Below are positions 1 through 6,139 of a stretch of DNA of 12,348 nucleotides, piece by piece (position 1 is the stretch's first letter; the number at the start of each line of letters is the position of its first letter). Both the position numbers and the translations under genes were made by a program. Below the pieces are notes generated by a model. The model was not told where the DNA came from. It searched no databases and worked only from the letters and a program-made list of their open reading frames with translations. Source of the stretch: an uncultured Clostridia bacterium (lineage in GTDB: Bacteria; Bacillota; Clostridia; Oscillospirales; Acutalibacteraceae); assembly GCA_944382025.1 (NCBI GenBank), contig CALWMQ010000145.1:1-12348 (forward strand). The letters are read 5' to 3'.

Positions 1-51
1 TGCCCGCAAGCGGGGCAAATAGGCGGCTGTTGGCTCACCTTTACTGCGCTT

Positions 52-93
52 CGGGGCCGGTCTATCCCTAAGGATAAACCGGCCCCGTTTTTT
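52..93 (+). terminator. Rho-independent terminator of an upstream gene
   Basis: A perfect 10 bp GC-rich stem (52-61 CGGGGCCGGT pairing with 78-87 ACCGGCCCCG) is followed at once by six T (88-93). A second 5 bp stem (63-67 TATCC with 72-76 GGATA, loop CTAA) stacks inside it. No T-run lies on the other side, so it works for plus-strand transcription only, and should end a gene whose coding part lies left of the window. Bases 1-17 form another short hairpin (TGCCC with GGGCA around a GCAA-containing loop); the rest of 1-51 shows no gene. Confidence 0.88.
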
Positions 94-104
94 ATCTGTG
101 TTTC

Positions 105-260
105 CAGGAAGTCCCGTGTAGCAATGACCATTGAGGCTCAACAGCGGCCTGAGGTGTCCTGCGAACGCAAGGTAGCACAAACACCGGCGTAAAAACGGTC
201 TGGAGAAGTTGTGAGTACCGATAGCTTCCCAGGAAGAAAGCGGGAAAAATCCAGCGTGTT
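105..260 (+). other. Possible structured RNA or mobile-element remnant with a cut-off reading frame
   Basis: This stretch lies between the terminator and the 3' end of the minus-strand AraC gene and does not look like plain spacer. TTGA/TCAA (131-134/138-141) and GGTGT/ACACC (153-157/181-185) can pair, with CCTGC/GCAAGG (158-162/167-172) nested inside the second pair. At 202-208 GGAGAAG sits 2 bases before a GTG at 211, which opens a frame reading about 17 plausible residues (VSTDSFPGRKREKSS...) before it runs antisense into the AraC gene. Stable local folding followed by a ribosome binding site and a basic N-terminus resembles the region ahead of a group II intron reverse transcriptase, here truncated near 260. 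That identification rests on resemblance only; degenerate spacer is equally possible. Confidence 0.28.
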
Positions 261-1112
261 TCAGGAATGGCTGCTTATTTTTCGCTGCGCCCGGCGGAAG
301 TCGGAAGGGGAGATGCCGTTGCGTTGGCGGAACCTCTTGGAAAAAGCGAAGGCGTCGGCGTATCCCATCTGCCCGGCGATATCGCTCAAAGGCTTGTCCG
401 TGAAAGCCAGAAGTTCCCTGGCCCATCGGTTGCGCAGGTCGGCAAGATACTGTAAAGGTGTTTGTCCGTATTCCCTCCTGAAAACCCGGCACAGGTAATC
501 ATAGGTATAATGGAATTCGTGTTCCAGCGCGGCCCGATCCAGAGAAGAGGCGTATTCCCGGCAAAGAAGGGACATGATCCGCTGAGGGAGAGGATCCCGG
601 ATATCGGAGCAAGATCCTGTATATTGAGAAGCGGTGCGCATCCAGATATCCAAGATCCGTAAAAAGAGTGTCTGCTGGGCGAAAATATTATCCGGCCTGC
701 CCATCTGCTGACGGAGCTGTTCCAGCAGCGGCAGCAGGCTATCATCCTCATATCGTCCCCGCAGCGGCAGGCGTACGCCTGCCTGTTCTCCGGACGGAAA
801 CAAGCCTGTATCGGTACCACGGGGAAATACCGACGGGCGGAAATGGATATAATAGTACTCCGCGTCCGGCGACGGGCGCAGCCCGCTTTGATACATATCC
901 GGCAGCTGTACATACCATTCCCCGGCTTCCAGGCAAGTTTCCCGGCCGTTTTCCGTGAACCAGAGGGTTCCATGAAGCATAAACAGCAAGATATAATCCG
1001 GATTGTACCGGGTGATATGGACCTCGTTGGCGGAAAAGCGGGTACGGCCGCAGACAAACGCCGCAGGGAGAGGACAGAGCTGTAACAGGAAAGTAACCGT
1101 TTGGGTGGGCAT
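261..1112 (-). CDS. AraC-family transcriptional regulator
   Basis: A 283-residue regulator with the two-domain AraC layout. Residues 1 to about 150 are a beta-rich, cupin-like sugar-sensing domain (ITRYNPDYILLFMLHG, then LEAGEWYVQLPDMYQSG). Residues 180-278 form the C-terminal DNA-binding domain with two helix-turn-helix units. The first lies near 193-216 (AALEHEFHYTYDYLCRVFRREYG). The second lies near 242-266 (LSDIAGQMGYADAFAFSKRF), followed by the usual G-x-SPSDFR ending. The length is normal for the family. The ATG at 1112 is preceded by AGGAGG (complement of 1123-1128) at 10 bases. The gene diverges from the GH127 hydrolase and shares its upstream region, where two matching palindromes sit, so the likely role is ligand-dependent activation of GH127. 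The inducer cannot be read from sequence; an arabinose-containing sugar is inferred from the neighbour. No terminator is seen beyond its stop codon. Confidence 0.95.
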   Translation of the reverse strand: MPTQTVTFLLQLCPLPAAFVCGRTRFSANEVHITRYNPDYILLFMLHGTLWFTENGRETCLEAGEWYVQLPDMYQSGLRPSPDAEYYYIHFRPSVFPRGTDTGLFPSGEQAGVRLPLRGRYEDDSLLPLLEQLRQQMGRPDNIFAQQTLFLRILDIWMRTASQYTGSCSDIRDPLPQRIMSLLCREYASSLDRAALEHEFHYTYDYLCRVFRREYGQTPLQYLADLRNRWARELLAFTDKPLSDIAGQMGYADAFAFSKRFRQRNGISPSDFRRAQRKISSHS

Positions 1113-1136
1113 GATAGGGAATCCTCCTAACTGGCA

Positions 1137-1171
1137 GTCCGGGTTTGGACAGGCGCCGTCCTGATCCGGAC
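1137..1171. promoter_or_regulatory. Paired operator candidates in the AraC/GH127 divergent spacer
   Basis: Two copies of GTCC-N6-GGAC occur: GTCCGGGTTTGGAC (1137-1150) and GTCCTGATCCGGAC (1158-1171). Both are followed by A, so as direct repeats they match at 11 of 15 positions (GTCCnGnTnnGGACA). Centre-to-centre distance is exactly 21 bp, two helical turns, as between the araI1 and araI2 half-sites bound by AraC in Escherichia coli. The right copy ends one base before the weak -35 of the GH127 promoter, a class II activator position. That the neighbouring AraC protein binds here is inference. Confidence 0.6.
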
Positions 1172-1172
1172 A

Positions 1173-1201
1173 TGGAAGCAGCCGGATAGCCGCATTACAA
1201 T
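1173..1201 (+). promoter_or_regulatory. Candidate activator-dependent promoter of the GH127 gene
   Basis: The -10 element TACAAT (1196-1201) matches 5 of 6 consensus bases. At 17 bp spacing the -35 position reads TGGAAG (1173-1178), only 3 of 6 matches. A good -10 with a poor -35 directly beside the paired repeats is what an activator-dependent promoter looks like. Transcription would start near 1208, which leaves the ATG at 1259 about 50 bases downstream but the TTG at 1220 very close to the start. Confidence 0.45.
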
Positions 1202-1258
1202 GGGGATAGGAGACGGGCCTTGGCAGCCGTTACTTTTTATAGTAAGGATGGTAATAAA

Positions 1259-3133
1259 ATGTGTGAAATGAAGTATCAGTCAATACCCCATGACAAGGTG
1301 GACCTGACCGGTGGCTTCTGGGCTGGCCGGCAGGAGCTGAACGCCCATACCACCCTTTGGGCGGTCAGGGAACGCTTCGCGGAAACCGGGCGTTTTGACG
1401 CGTTCCGGTTTGATTGGCGGGAGGGAATGCCCAACAAGCCGTATCTTTACTGGGTAGGCGATGTGGAAAAATGGATGGAGGCGGCCGCTTATGTTTTAAA
1501 GCGGGAAAAGGATCCCCGCCTTGAGGAAATCATCGACCGCCTGGCGGAGCGGATTGAGCGTCAGCAGGGAGAGAGCGGCTATTACCATGTAACCTTTTCG
1601 GCCCTGGCCCCCGCGGAACGCTGGACCAACCGGAACGCTCATGAGCTGTATGCGGCCGGCCATTTGATGGAAGCGGGGGTAGCCTACTATGAGGCCACGG
1701 GGAAAGATCGGCTGCTGCGCTGCGCGTGCCGGTTTGCGGATGAAATTGAGCGGGTTTTTGTCAAAGACGGGGAAGCAGCCTTTGTGACGCCGGGCCATGA
1801 GGAAATTGAACTGGCGTTGGTCAAGCTGTATCGCTGCACCGGTGAGAAGCGGTATTTGGAGCTAAGCCGTTTTTTTATTGACCAGCGGGGGAATAACCAA
1901 AAGGACCGGCCTGTTCAGGAATGGTGGAACAGCCGCTATGAGCAGGCTCATGCGCCTGTGAGGGAGCAGGATACAGCGGAAGGGCATGCCGTTCGGGCGG
2001 TATACCTGTATTCCGGGATGGCGGACCTGGCCTTCGAATATGGAGACAGCGCTTTGAAAGAAGCCTGCCGGCGCCTGTTCCGCAGCATTGCGCAACGCCG
2101 GATGTATGTCACAGGAGGCATTGGGTCCTGCGCCCGGGACGAGGGGTTTACCATCGACTATGACCTGCCCAACCTGACAGCCTATTCTGAAACCTGCGCG
2201 GGAATCGGACTCATGTTGTTCGCTTCCCGGATGCTGCAGCTGGAAGCGGATTCTTTATACGCCGATGTGGCGGAGAGGGTATTGTATAATGCCTTTCTCT
2301 CTTCCACCTCCTTGGACGGTACCGCCTTTTTCTACGAGAACCCGCTGGAACTGGATCCCCGCCTGGTTCATCGGGAGGTGTTTGCCAAGGAACCCACCCG
2401 GATGCCGTCCACCCGGCGGATGAAGGTATTTTCTACCTCCTGCTGCCCGCCGAATATCACCCGTTTTGTGGCCTCGGTCAGCGGGATGCTGTATACCATC
2501 CGGCAGGATGCGGAAGTGCTGTACGTGCATCATTTTATGGATAGCCGTGCCCAGGTGGAAGTGGGAGGGCAGAGGATGACAGTGGTTCAAAGCACCGCTT
2601 ACCCCCAGGAAGGAACCGTAACCCTGTCCGTGGAGAACCCATTAGTTAAGCGTATGGCGGTGAGGATCCCGGGCTGGTGTCAGGAATGGATGGTGGAATA
2701 CGGCGGACAGACCCTCTCCCTTACCCCGGAAAAAGGGTATGTGTATTTTGACTGCCCCCGGGAAGGGGAGCCCGTCACCATCCGGTTTTCCATGAAACCC
2801 CAACTGATGGAAGCCCATCCCGCCGTCCGGGATGCGGGGGGACGGGTAGCGTTGCAGCGTGGGCCGTTGGTATATTGCCTGGAAGGGGTGGACAACGGGG
2901 AGAACCTTCGGGACATCCAACTGGATCTGTCATCCCCCATCACTGAGGAGTTTGACCCGCAGCTAGGCGCTTTTGTCCTGGGAGCCTCAGGATGGCGTAA
3001 GGATCCGGAAGGCTATCAGGGATTATATCGTCCGGCCGGCCTGCCGAGGATCCGTCAGGATCTGCGGTTTATCCCATATTACGCCTTTGCCAACCGGGAG
3101 GAATGTGAAATGATTGTATGGGTCAATATTTAA
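1259..3133 (+). CDS. GH127 glycoside hydrolase (beta-L-arabinofuranosidase type)
   Basis: A 624-residue enzyme of glycoside hydrolase family 127 (older name DUF1680). The all-helical catalytic barrel fills about the first 430 residues, and beta-rich domains follow. Catalytic residues of the characterised enzyme HypBA1 can be placed. The acid/base Glu322 is E295 in RDEGFT. Zinc ligands Glu338 and Cys340 are E311 and C313 in SETCAG, with the same 16-residue spacing. Nucleophile Cys417 and ligand Cys418 are C395 and C396 in SCCPPNITRF. All are intact. The family releases L-arabinofuranose from beta-linked arabino-oligosaccharides; some members cleave aceric acid from rhamnogalacturonan II instead. 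There is no signal peptide, so it should act in the cytoplasm on imported substrate. The ATG at 1259 is preferred because AAGGA (1244-1248) lies 10 bases before it; an in-frame TTG at 1220 would add 13 residues with less family-like sequence. Confidence 0.93.
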   Translation: MCEMKYQSIPHDKVDLTGGFWAGRQELNAHTTLWAVRERFAETGRFDAFRFDWREGMPNKPYLYWVGDVEKWMEAAAYVLKREKDPRLEEIIDRLAERIERQQGESGYYHVTFSALAPAERWTNRNAHELYAAGHLMEAGVAYYEATGKDRLLRCACRFADEIERVFVKDGEAAFVTPGHEEIELALVKLYRCTGEKRYLELSRFFIDQRGNNQKDRPVQEWWNSRYEQAHAPVREQDTAEGHAVRAVYLYSGMADLAFEYGDSALKEACRRLFRSIAQRRMYVTGGIGSCARDEGFTIDYDLPNLTAYSETCAGIGLMLFASRMLQLEADSLYADVAERVLYNAFLSSTSLDGTAFFYENPLELDPRLVHREVFAKEPTRMPSTRRMKVFSTSCCPPNITRFVASVSGMLYTIRQDAEVLYVHHFMDSRAQVEVGGQRMTVVQSTAYPQEGTVTLSVENPLVKRMAVRIPGWCQEWMVEYGGQTLSLTPEKGYVYFDCPREGEPVTIRFSMKPQLMEAHPAVRDAGGRVALQRGPLVYCLEGVDNGENLRDIQLDLSSPITEEFDPQLGAFVLGASGWRKDPEGYQGLYRPAGLPRIRQDLRFIPYYAFANREECEMIVWVNI

Positions 3134-3190
3134 GTGTTTGCCGGTAATATGTATATTGTAGCACCCAGATCAAAAAGTGCAACAAGTTTC

Positions 3191-3256
3191 CAGCGGCTGA
3201 TCCGTTATGACATACGGATCGGCCGCTGCTGCATGTTGAAAGTTTTTGTTTTTTCA
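3191..3256 (+). terminator. Hairpin with distal T-rich run, probable GH127 terminator
   Basis: CAGCGGCTGATCCGT (3191-3205) pairs over 15 positions with ACGGATCGGCCGCTG (3214-3228), the only non-Watson-Crick pair being a U-G. The loop is 8 bases. The T-rich run (TTTTTGTTTTTT, about 3243-3254) begins some 14 bases after the stem, farther than in a classical terminator. The position about 60 bases after the GH127 stop codon favours a terminator or an RNA 3'-end stabiliser. Confidence 0.5.
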
Positions 3257-3360
3257 TATGCCATCTGTGTTTCACGCAAAGGGAAAAGGCTGCTGAGTTG
3301 GCTTTGTTCTTTATCTGTAGACAACAAGATTCATTCTTAAGCAGTGTCTGGGGATATAGG

Positions 3361-3414
3361 ACCATTTTTGGCTATGCGTTGCTCAGCTTGGCTGCTGATT
3401 TTTGAAAAAATGGT
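3361..3414. repeat. Nested inverted repeat in the GH127-HAD spacer
   Basis: ACCATTTTT (3361-3369) is matched by its perfect reverse complement AAAAATGGT (3406-3414). Between them, CAGC and GCTG around TTG can form a small inner hairpin. No T-run follows on the plus strand. The function is unknown; it could be an RNA structure or a protein-binding region. Confidence 0.35.
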
Positions 3415-3428
3415 AAAGCTCATTCATC

Positions 3429-3450
3429 ATATTGGATAATTAGCCAATAT
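3429..3450. promoter_or_regulatory. 22 bp palindrome, operator candidate upstream of the HAD promoter
   Basis: ATATTGG (3429-3435) and CCAATAT (3444-3450) are perfect inverted arms 8 bp apart. The site lies about 46 bp upstream of the -35 element of the HAD gene promoter, a usual distance for an activator or auxiliary operator. A second short palindrome, ATGATCAT, is at 3457-3464. The binding protein is unknown. Confidence 0.35.
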
Positions 3451-3495
3451 TCTGTCATGATCATATAAAAAGTAGTCCGGTGCGGAAAAGCCATG

Positions 3496-3524
3496 TTGAT
3501 TATTTTGTTTTATTATGATACAAT
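3496..3524 (+). promoter_or_regulatory. Sigma-A-type promoter of the HAD phosphatase gene
   Basis: A -35 element TTGATT (3496-3501), a 17 bp AT-rich spacer and a -10 element TACAAT (3519-3524) are in ideal register. Transcription would start near 3531, giving a leader of about 30 bases with a ribosome binding site GGGAGG (3548-3553) six bases before the ATG at 3560. The HAD gene therefore has its own transcript and is not simply read through from GH127. Confidence 0.65.
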
Positions 3525-3559
3525 TATGCTGAAATAAGCAGGAGCCTGGGAGGCGGAGC

Positions 3560-4132
3560 ATGGACGGGCAAGAAATGCGGGCGGTATTTATCGACCGGGA
3601 TGGTACCATGGGCGGTAACTATACAGTGGAATATCCTCAGGATTATCAGGCTTTCCCGGGAACTAAAGAGGCGTTTTCTTTACTGAAGCGGCACCATTTC
3701 CTCCCAATGGTTTTTACCAACCAGTCGTGTATTGCCCGGAGAAAAGACGGAGGATACAACTTTGCGGCGGAGTTTGCGGAAATTGGAGCATGGGATTGGT
3801 TCATATGTCCTCATGATGAGCCGGACCATTGTGATTGCCGGAAGCCGAAACCGGGCCTGCTTTACCAGGCTCGGGATAAGTACCATCTGAACCTGCGGCA
3901 ATGCTATGTAATTGGTGACCGGTGGAGCGACATGATGGCTGGAGGCCAAGCGGGTTGTCGGCTGATTTTAGTGCGGACGGGGCGCGGTAATGACGCCTTG
4001 ACAGTGGATCGGGAAAAATGGGCCATGTATCAGCCGGAGCTGGTGGCTGACACCCTGCTGGACGCGGCTCGCTGGATTTGCGGTCATCAGGCTGATGAGC
4101 ATACCTCAGCCCAGTCCTCAAATAAGACCTGA
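3560..4132 (+). CDS. HAD-IIIA phosphatase, GmhB/HisB-N-like, with zinc-binding motif
   Basis: A 190-residue small-domain HAD phosphohydrolase with all motifs intact. Motif I is FIDRDGT with nucleophile D12 and acid/base D14. Motif II is VFTNQS, T53. Motif III is the lysine of RKPKPG, K95. Motif IV is IGDRWSD, D120 and D124. C83, H85, C91 and C93 (C-x-H-x5-C-x-C) match the structural zinc site of D-glycero-D-manno-heptose-1,7-bisphosphate 7-phosphatase (GmhB) and the histidinol phosphatase part of HisB. The C-to-C loop looks shorter than in the GmhB motif as I recall it. The length fits GmhB. The true substrate, a phosphorylated sugar or other small metabolite, cannot be told from sequence; no heptose-pathway partner is seen nearby. 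The last 15 residues or so look unstructured. It is a cytoplasmic protein with its own promoter. Confidence 0.88.
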   Translation: MDGQEMRAVFIDRDGTMGGNYTVEYPQDYQAFPGTKEAFSLLKRHHFLPMVFTNQSCIARRKDGGYNFAAEFAEIGAWDWFICPHDEPDHCDCRKPKPGLLYQARDKYHLNLRQCYVIGDRWSDMMAGGQAGCRLILVRTGRGNDALTVDREKWAMYQPELVADTLLDAARWICGHQADEHTSAQSSNKT

Positions 4133-4136
4133 GGTT

Positions 4137-4552
4137 TTCGGAAGGTTTGAAAGAGCGTATTTGACGGCAGAGAATTCTCCTCGTCGGCAGTTTGCCCCGT
4201 ACCTGCCCGAACAGGAACATCCTCCGCCTTGCCACCAGTCCGCTGTGGCTATTGGCCAGCGGTGATGCTCTCCGGTTATTCGTCGGCTTGCTGTGGCAGA
4301 TTCCAGGACGGCATTGTGTGGGAGCATAACTTTGTCATGGGACAGGATGCTTTGTGCGGTACTTGTATTTTATCTAGATATTACTGGATAGCAAGCAGAA
4401 CAGAGGACGCCGGGCGCCTTAGGACTTATCTGTCATATGTGATGCCCGACGGAATACTGGGAAACGTGCCCGTACTCCTTTGGCGGTTTGCGTACAGATG
4501 GGAGCCGCTTGTACACAGGAAACTGACATCAAGCGGAGAGGCTGCGGTTTAG
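4137..4552 (+). pseudogene. Probable decayed coding sequence, family not recognised
   Basis: Two overlapping plus-strand frames give protein-like text that neither completes. Frame one reads FGRFERAYLTAENSPRRQF... from about 4137 and stops at 4263-4265. The neighbouring frame carries on from about 4229 to a TAG ending at 4552 (...GRFQDGIVWEHNFVMGQDAL... then LSRYYWIASRTEDAGRL, PDGILGN and WRFAYRWEPL). Aromatic-rich strings such as VWEHNFV and SRYYW suggest a former enzyme, perhaps carbohydrate-active, but I cannot name a family. There is no good ribosome binding site before 4229. The simplest reading is a remnant with at least one frameshift and a lost 5' end. A short real gene of 107 residues starting at 4229 is the alternative; chance open frames cannot be excluded. 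Confidence 0.3.
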
Positions 4553-4783
4553 ACAGGCTTGCTGAGTGCGCTTCGGGTCAACGAACCTGTCAGCCTCTGC
4601 GGAACCGGCTGGCAGGCAAGTCGGAGAAGTGTGGTTATCCTAGCCTGCAATAGGCTGCGCAGATGATGTTTTTCTGCCGATTATAATCCCATTGATACCA
4701 ATAGAAAGAACGCCGCTTCTGCTGAAAGGCGTTTCCTTATGGCGTGAAACGCCCTCATAAGTATAGGAAAGAAGGGGTATTTC
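4553..4783. other. Leader region of the ROK operon
   Basis: No gene is seen. Short stems occur at 4589-4595/4607-4613 (GTCAGCC with GGCTGGC, one U-G pair) and 4642-4646/4652-4656 (AGCCT/AGGCT). A perfect TATAAT lies at 4682-4687 but no good -35 is found at 16-18 bp, so a promoter here is tentative. The 8+8 bp palindrome at 4728-4753 lies between this -10 and the repressor start codon. Confidence 0.35.
4728..4753. promoter_or_regulatory. Palindromic operator candidate upstream of the ROK repressor
   Basis: GGCGTTTC (4728-4735) and GAAACGCC (4746-4753) are perfect inverted arms separated by 10 bp. The site lies 30 bp upstream of the repressor ATG and about 40 bp downstream of a TATAAT at 4682-4687, a suitable place for autorepression by a dimeric ROK regulator. 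It could instead be an RNA hairpin in the leader; no T-run follows, so it is not a terminator. Confidence 0.4.
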
Positions 4784-6064
4784 ATGGTAAACCCGAGAAA
4801 CAGTTCCCAGATCCGGCGGAGCAACATCCAAACCTTGCTGGCATCTATCAGGCAAAACGGGCCTATTTCCAAACGGGATCTGCAGAAATTGACAGGGCTC
4901 AGTTGGGGGGCGGTGTCATCCCTAACTGGACTTCTGCATGAAAGCGGGTACGTAGTGTATACCGGCAAGCAGATTACCAATATGGGCCGCAAGCCTTCCG
5001 AACTGGATATTAACCCGGATGATCATTACCTTATAGGAGTGGATCTGAACCTTTCAGGCATATGCGGGGTAGTCACTGACATGAAAGGACGGATTGTCAG
5101 GGAATGGTTACGCCTGTTTGCCCGGAACGAGTACGATTGCATCATGGAAACGCTTTTCTCCTTGCTGGATGAAATCCTGCATGAGGTATTCCCCCACAAG
5201 CATATTATTGGGATAGGGCTTGCGGTTCAAGGGTTTGTGGACATTGAAAATGGCTTATCGACCTATTTCCCCCACGTACAGCACTGGAAGGATGTACCGC
5301 TGCGCCGGATTTTAGAGCAGCGGTATGGTTACCCGACTCTTCTGATGCATGATCCGCACTGTATCATGGTAGCGGAACGGGCTTTCGGGAATTCGTTCAT
5401 GCGGATCGCACAGAATGCCGTGATGATCCGTCTGGATAATGGGATTGGAATGTCTTTAATGGCTAACGGCCAGCTGTATCTGGGCGCCAATGGCAAAAGC
5501 GGGGAGTTTGGACATATCCCCATCGACCCGGACGGTCCTCTTTGTTCTTGCGGGAACCGAGGGTGCCTGGATGAATATGTGTCCGGCAACGGGCTGGTGC
5601 GCCGATTCATTGAACTGGTGAACCAGGGTAGGGAGACTAGTGCCGATATCGACAGTATCGGAAATACTGGGTACAAGACGCTGGGAGCGGCAGGGCTGAA
5701 CGGTGATTCTCTGTGTCTGGAGCTGTTCCGACAAATGGGAGAGTACCTGGGTTTATCCCTGAGCATACTTTTCAATATGTTTAATCCCGATTTGGTGGTA
5801 CTGTATGGTGATCTGACAGCCTATCGCTCTCTATTTACCGATGCCATAGAAAAGCAGTTGGCCTCCCATGTATACGCGGGCATCCCGGTAAAATTGGATT
5901 ATTCTGAATTGGGCCGTAATGCGGCGGCCCAAGGCGTAGCGCTGCTGGTTTCCAATCAGGCTATAGAGGAACTGGATCTGGGAGAAGGAGAAGCCGTGGC
6001 AGCGGAAGGCCAGCGTCCAGGAGAAGTAACGAGATATGGCAATGCGGTTGACGTGCGGGACTGA
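4784..6064 (+). CDS. ROK-family transcriptional repressor (NagC/XylR type)
   Basis: A 426-residue protein with an N-terminal winged helix-turn-helix (about residues 10-60: RRSNIQTLLASIRQNGPISK, then LTGLSWGAVSSLTGLL) and a ROK sugar-binding domain. The ROK zinc site is complete: H244 in GEFGHI and C254, C256, C261 in CSCGNRGCLDE. The kinase signature is altered. The catalytic D-x-N motif reads H-D-P-H (D190, H192), and the phosphate loop corresponding to DIGGTK reads GVDLNLSG, so it should bind sugar without phosphorylating it. The start has a clear ribosome binding site (GAAGGGG, 4771-4777, six bases before the ATG). The ROK kinase follows 75 bp downstream with no terminator, so the pair is probably one operon, and the kinase's sugar or its phosphate is a reasonable inducer. 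The last 40 or so residues beyond the ROK fold are acidic and low in complexity. Confidence 0.93.
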   Translation: MVNPRNSSQIRRSNIQTLLASIRQNGPISKRDLQKLTGLSWGAVSSLTGLLHESGYVVYTGKQITNMGRKPSELDINPDDHYLIGVDLNLSGICGVVTDMKGRIVREWLRLFARNEYDCIMETLFSLLDEILHEVFPHKHIIGIGLAVQGFVDIENGLSTYFPHVQHWKDVPLRRILEQRYGYPTLLMHDPHCIMVAERAFGNSFMRIAQNAVMIRLDNGIGMSLMANGQLYLGANGKSGEFGHIPIDPDGPLCSCGNRGCLDEYVSGNGLVRRFIELVNQGRETSADIDSIGNTGYKTLGAAGLNGDSLCLELFRQMGEYLGLSLSILFNMFNPDLVVLYGDLTAYRSLFTDAIEKQLASHVYAGIPVKLDYSELGRNAAAQGVALLVSNQAIEELDLGEGEAVAAEGQRPGEVTRYGNAVDVRD

Positions 6065-6139
6065 TTAACAGGTTGTGGATCATGCGGGGCAGGCCCGTGT
6101 TTAATTATATTAAGAGATGATAGAAATGGAGAGGAAGCA

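Larger units (their letters stand above)
3134..3559. other. Spacer of 426 bp with inverted repeats and a promoter, no gene
   Basis: Only short frames occur here, without convincing ribosome binding sites or protein-like composition. The spacer holds a strong hairpin just after GH127 (3191-3228), a long-range inverted repeat (3361-3414), a 7+7 bp palindrome (3429-3450) and a promoter (3496-3524). The right half, 3340-3540, is clearly more AT-rich than the flanking genes, as expected of regulatory DNA. Confidence 0.6.

Noticed and set aside
1220..1258. TTG at 1220 as the start of GH127
   Set aside because: The extra 13 residues do not look like the family N-terminus, the TTG is only about 12 bases from the predicted transcription start, and the ATG at 1259 has its own ribosome binding site.
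3134..3340. A 68-codon plus-strand open frame directly after GH127
   Set aside because: It overlaps the strong hairpin and T-rich stretch, begins without a usable ribosome binding site and has no protein-like composition.
3801..4327. Minus-strand frames over the HAD gene end and the following spacer
   Set aside because: They overlap the well-supported HAD gene on the other strand, lack ribosome binding sites and show low-complexity proline and arginine-rich text.
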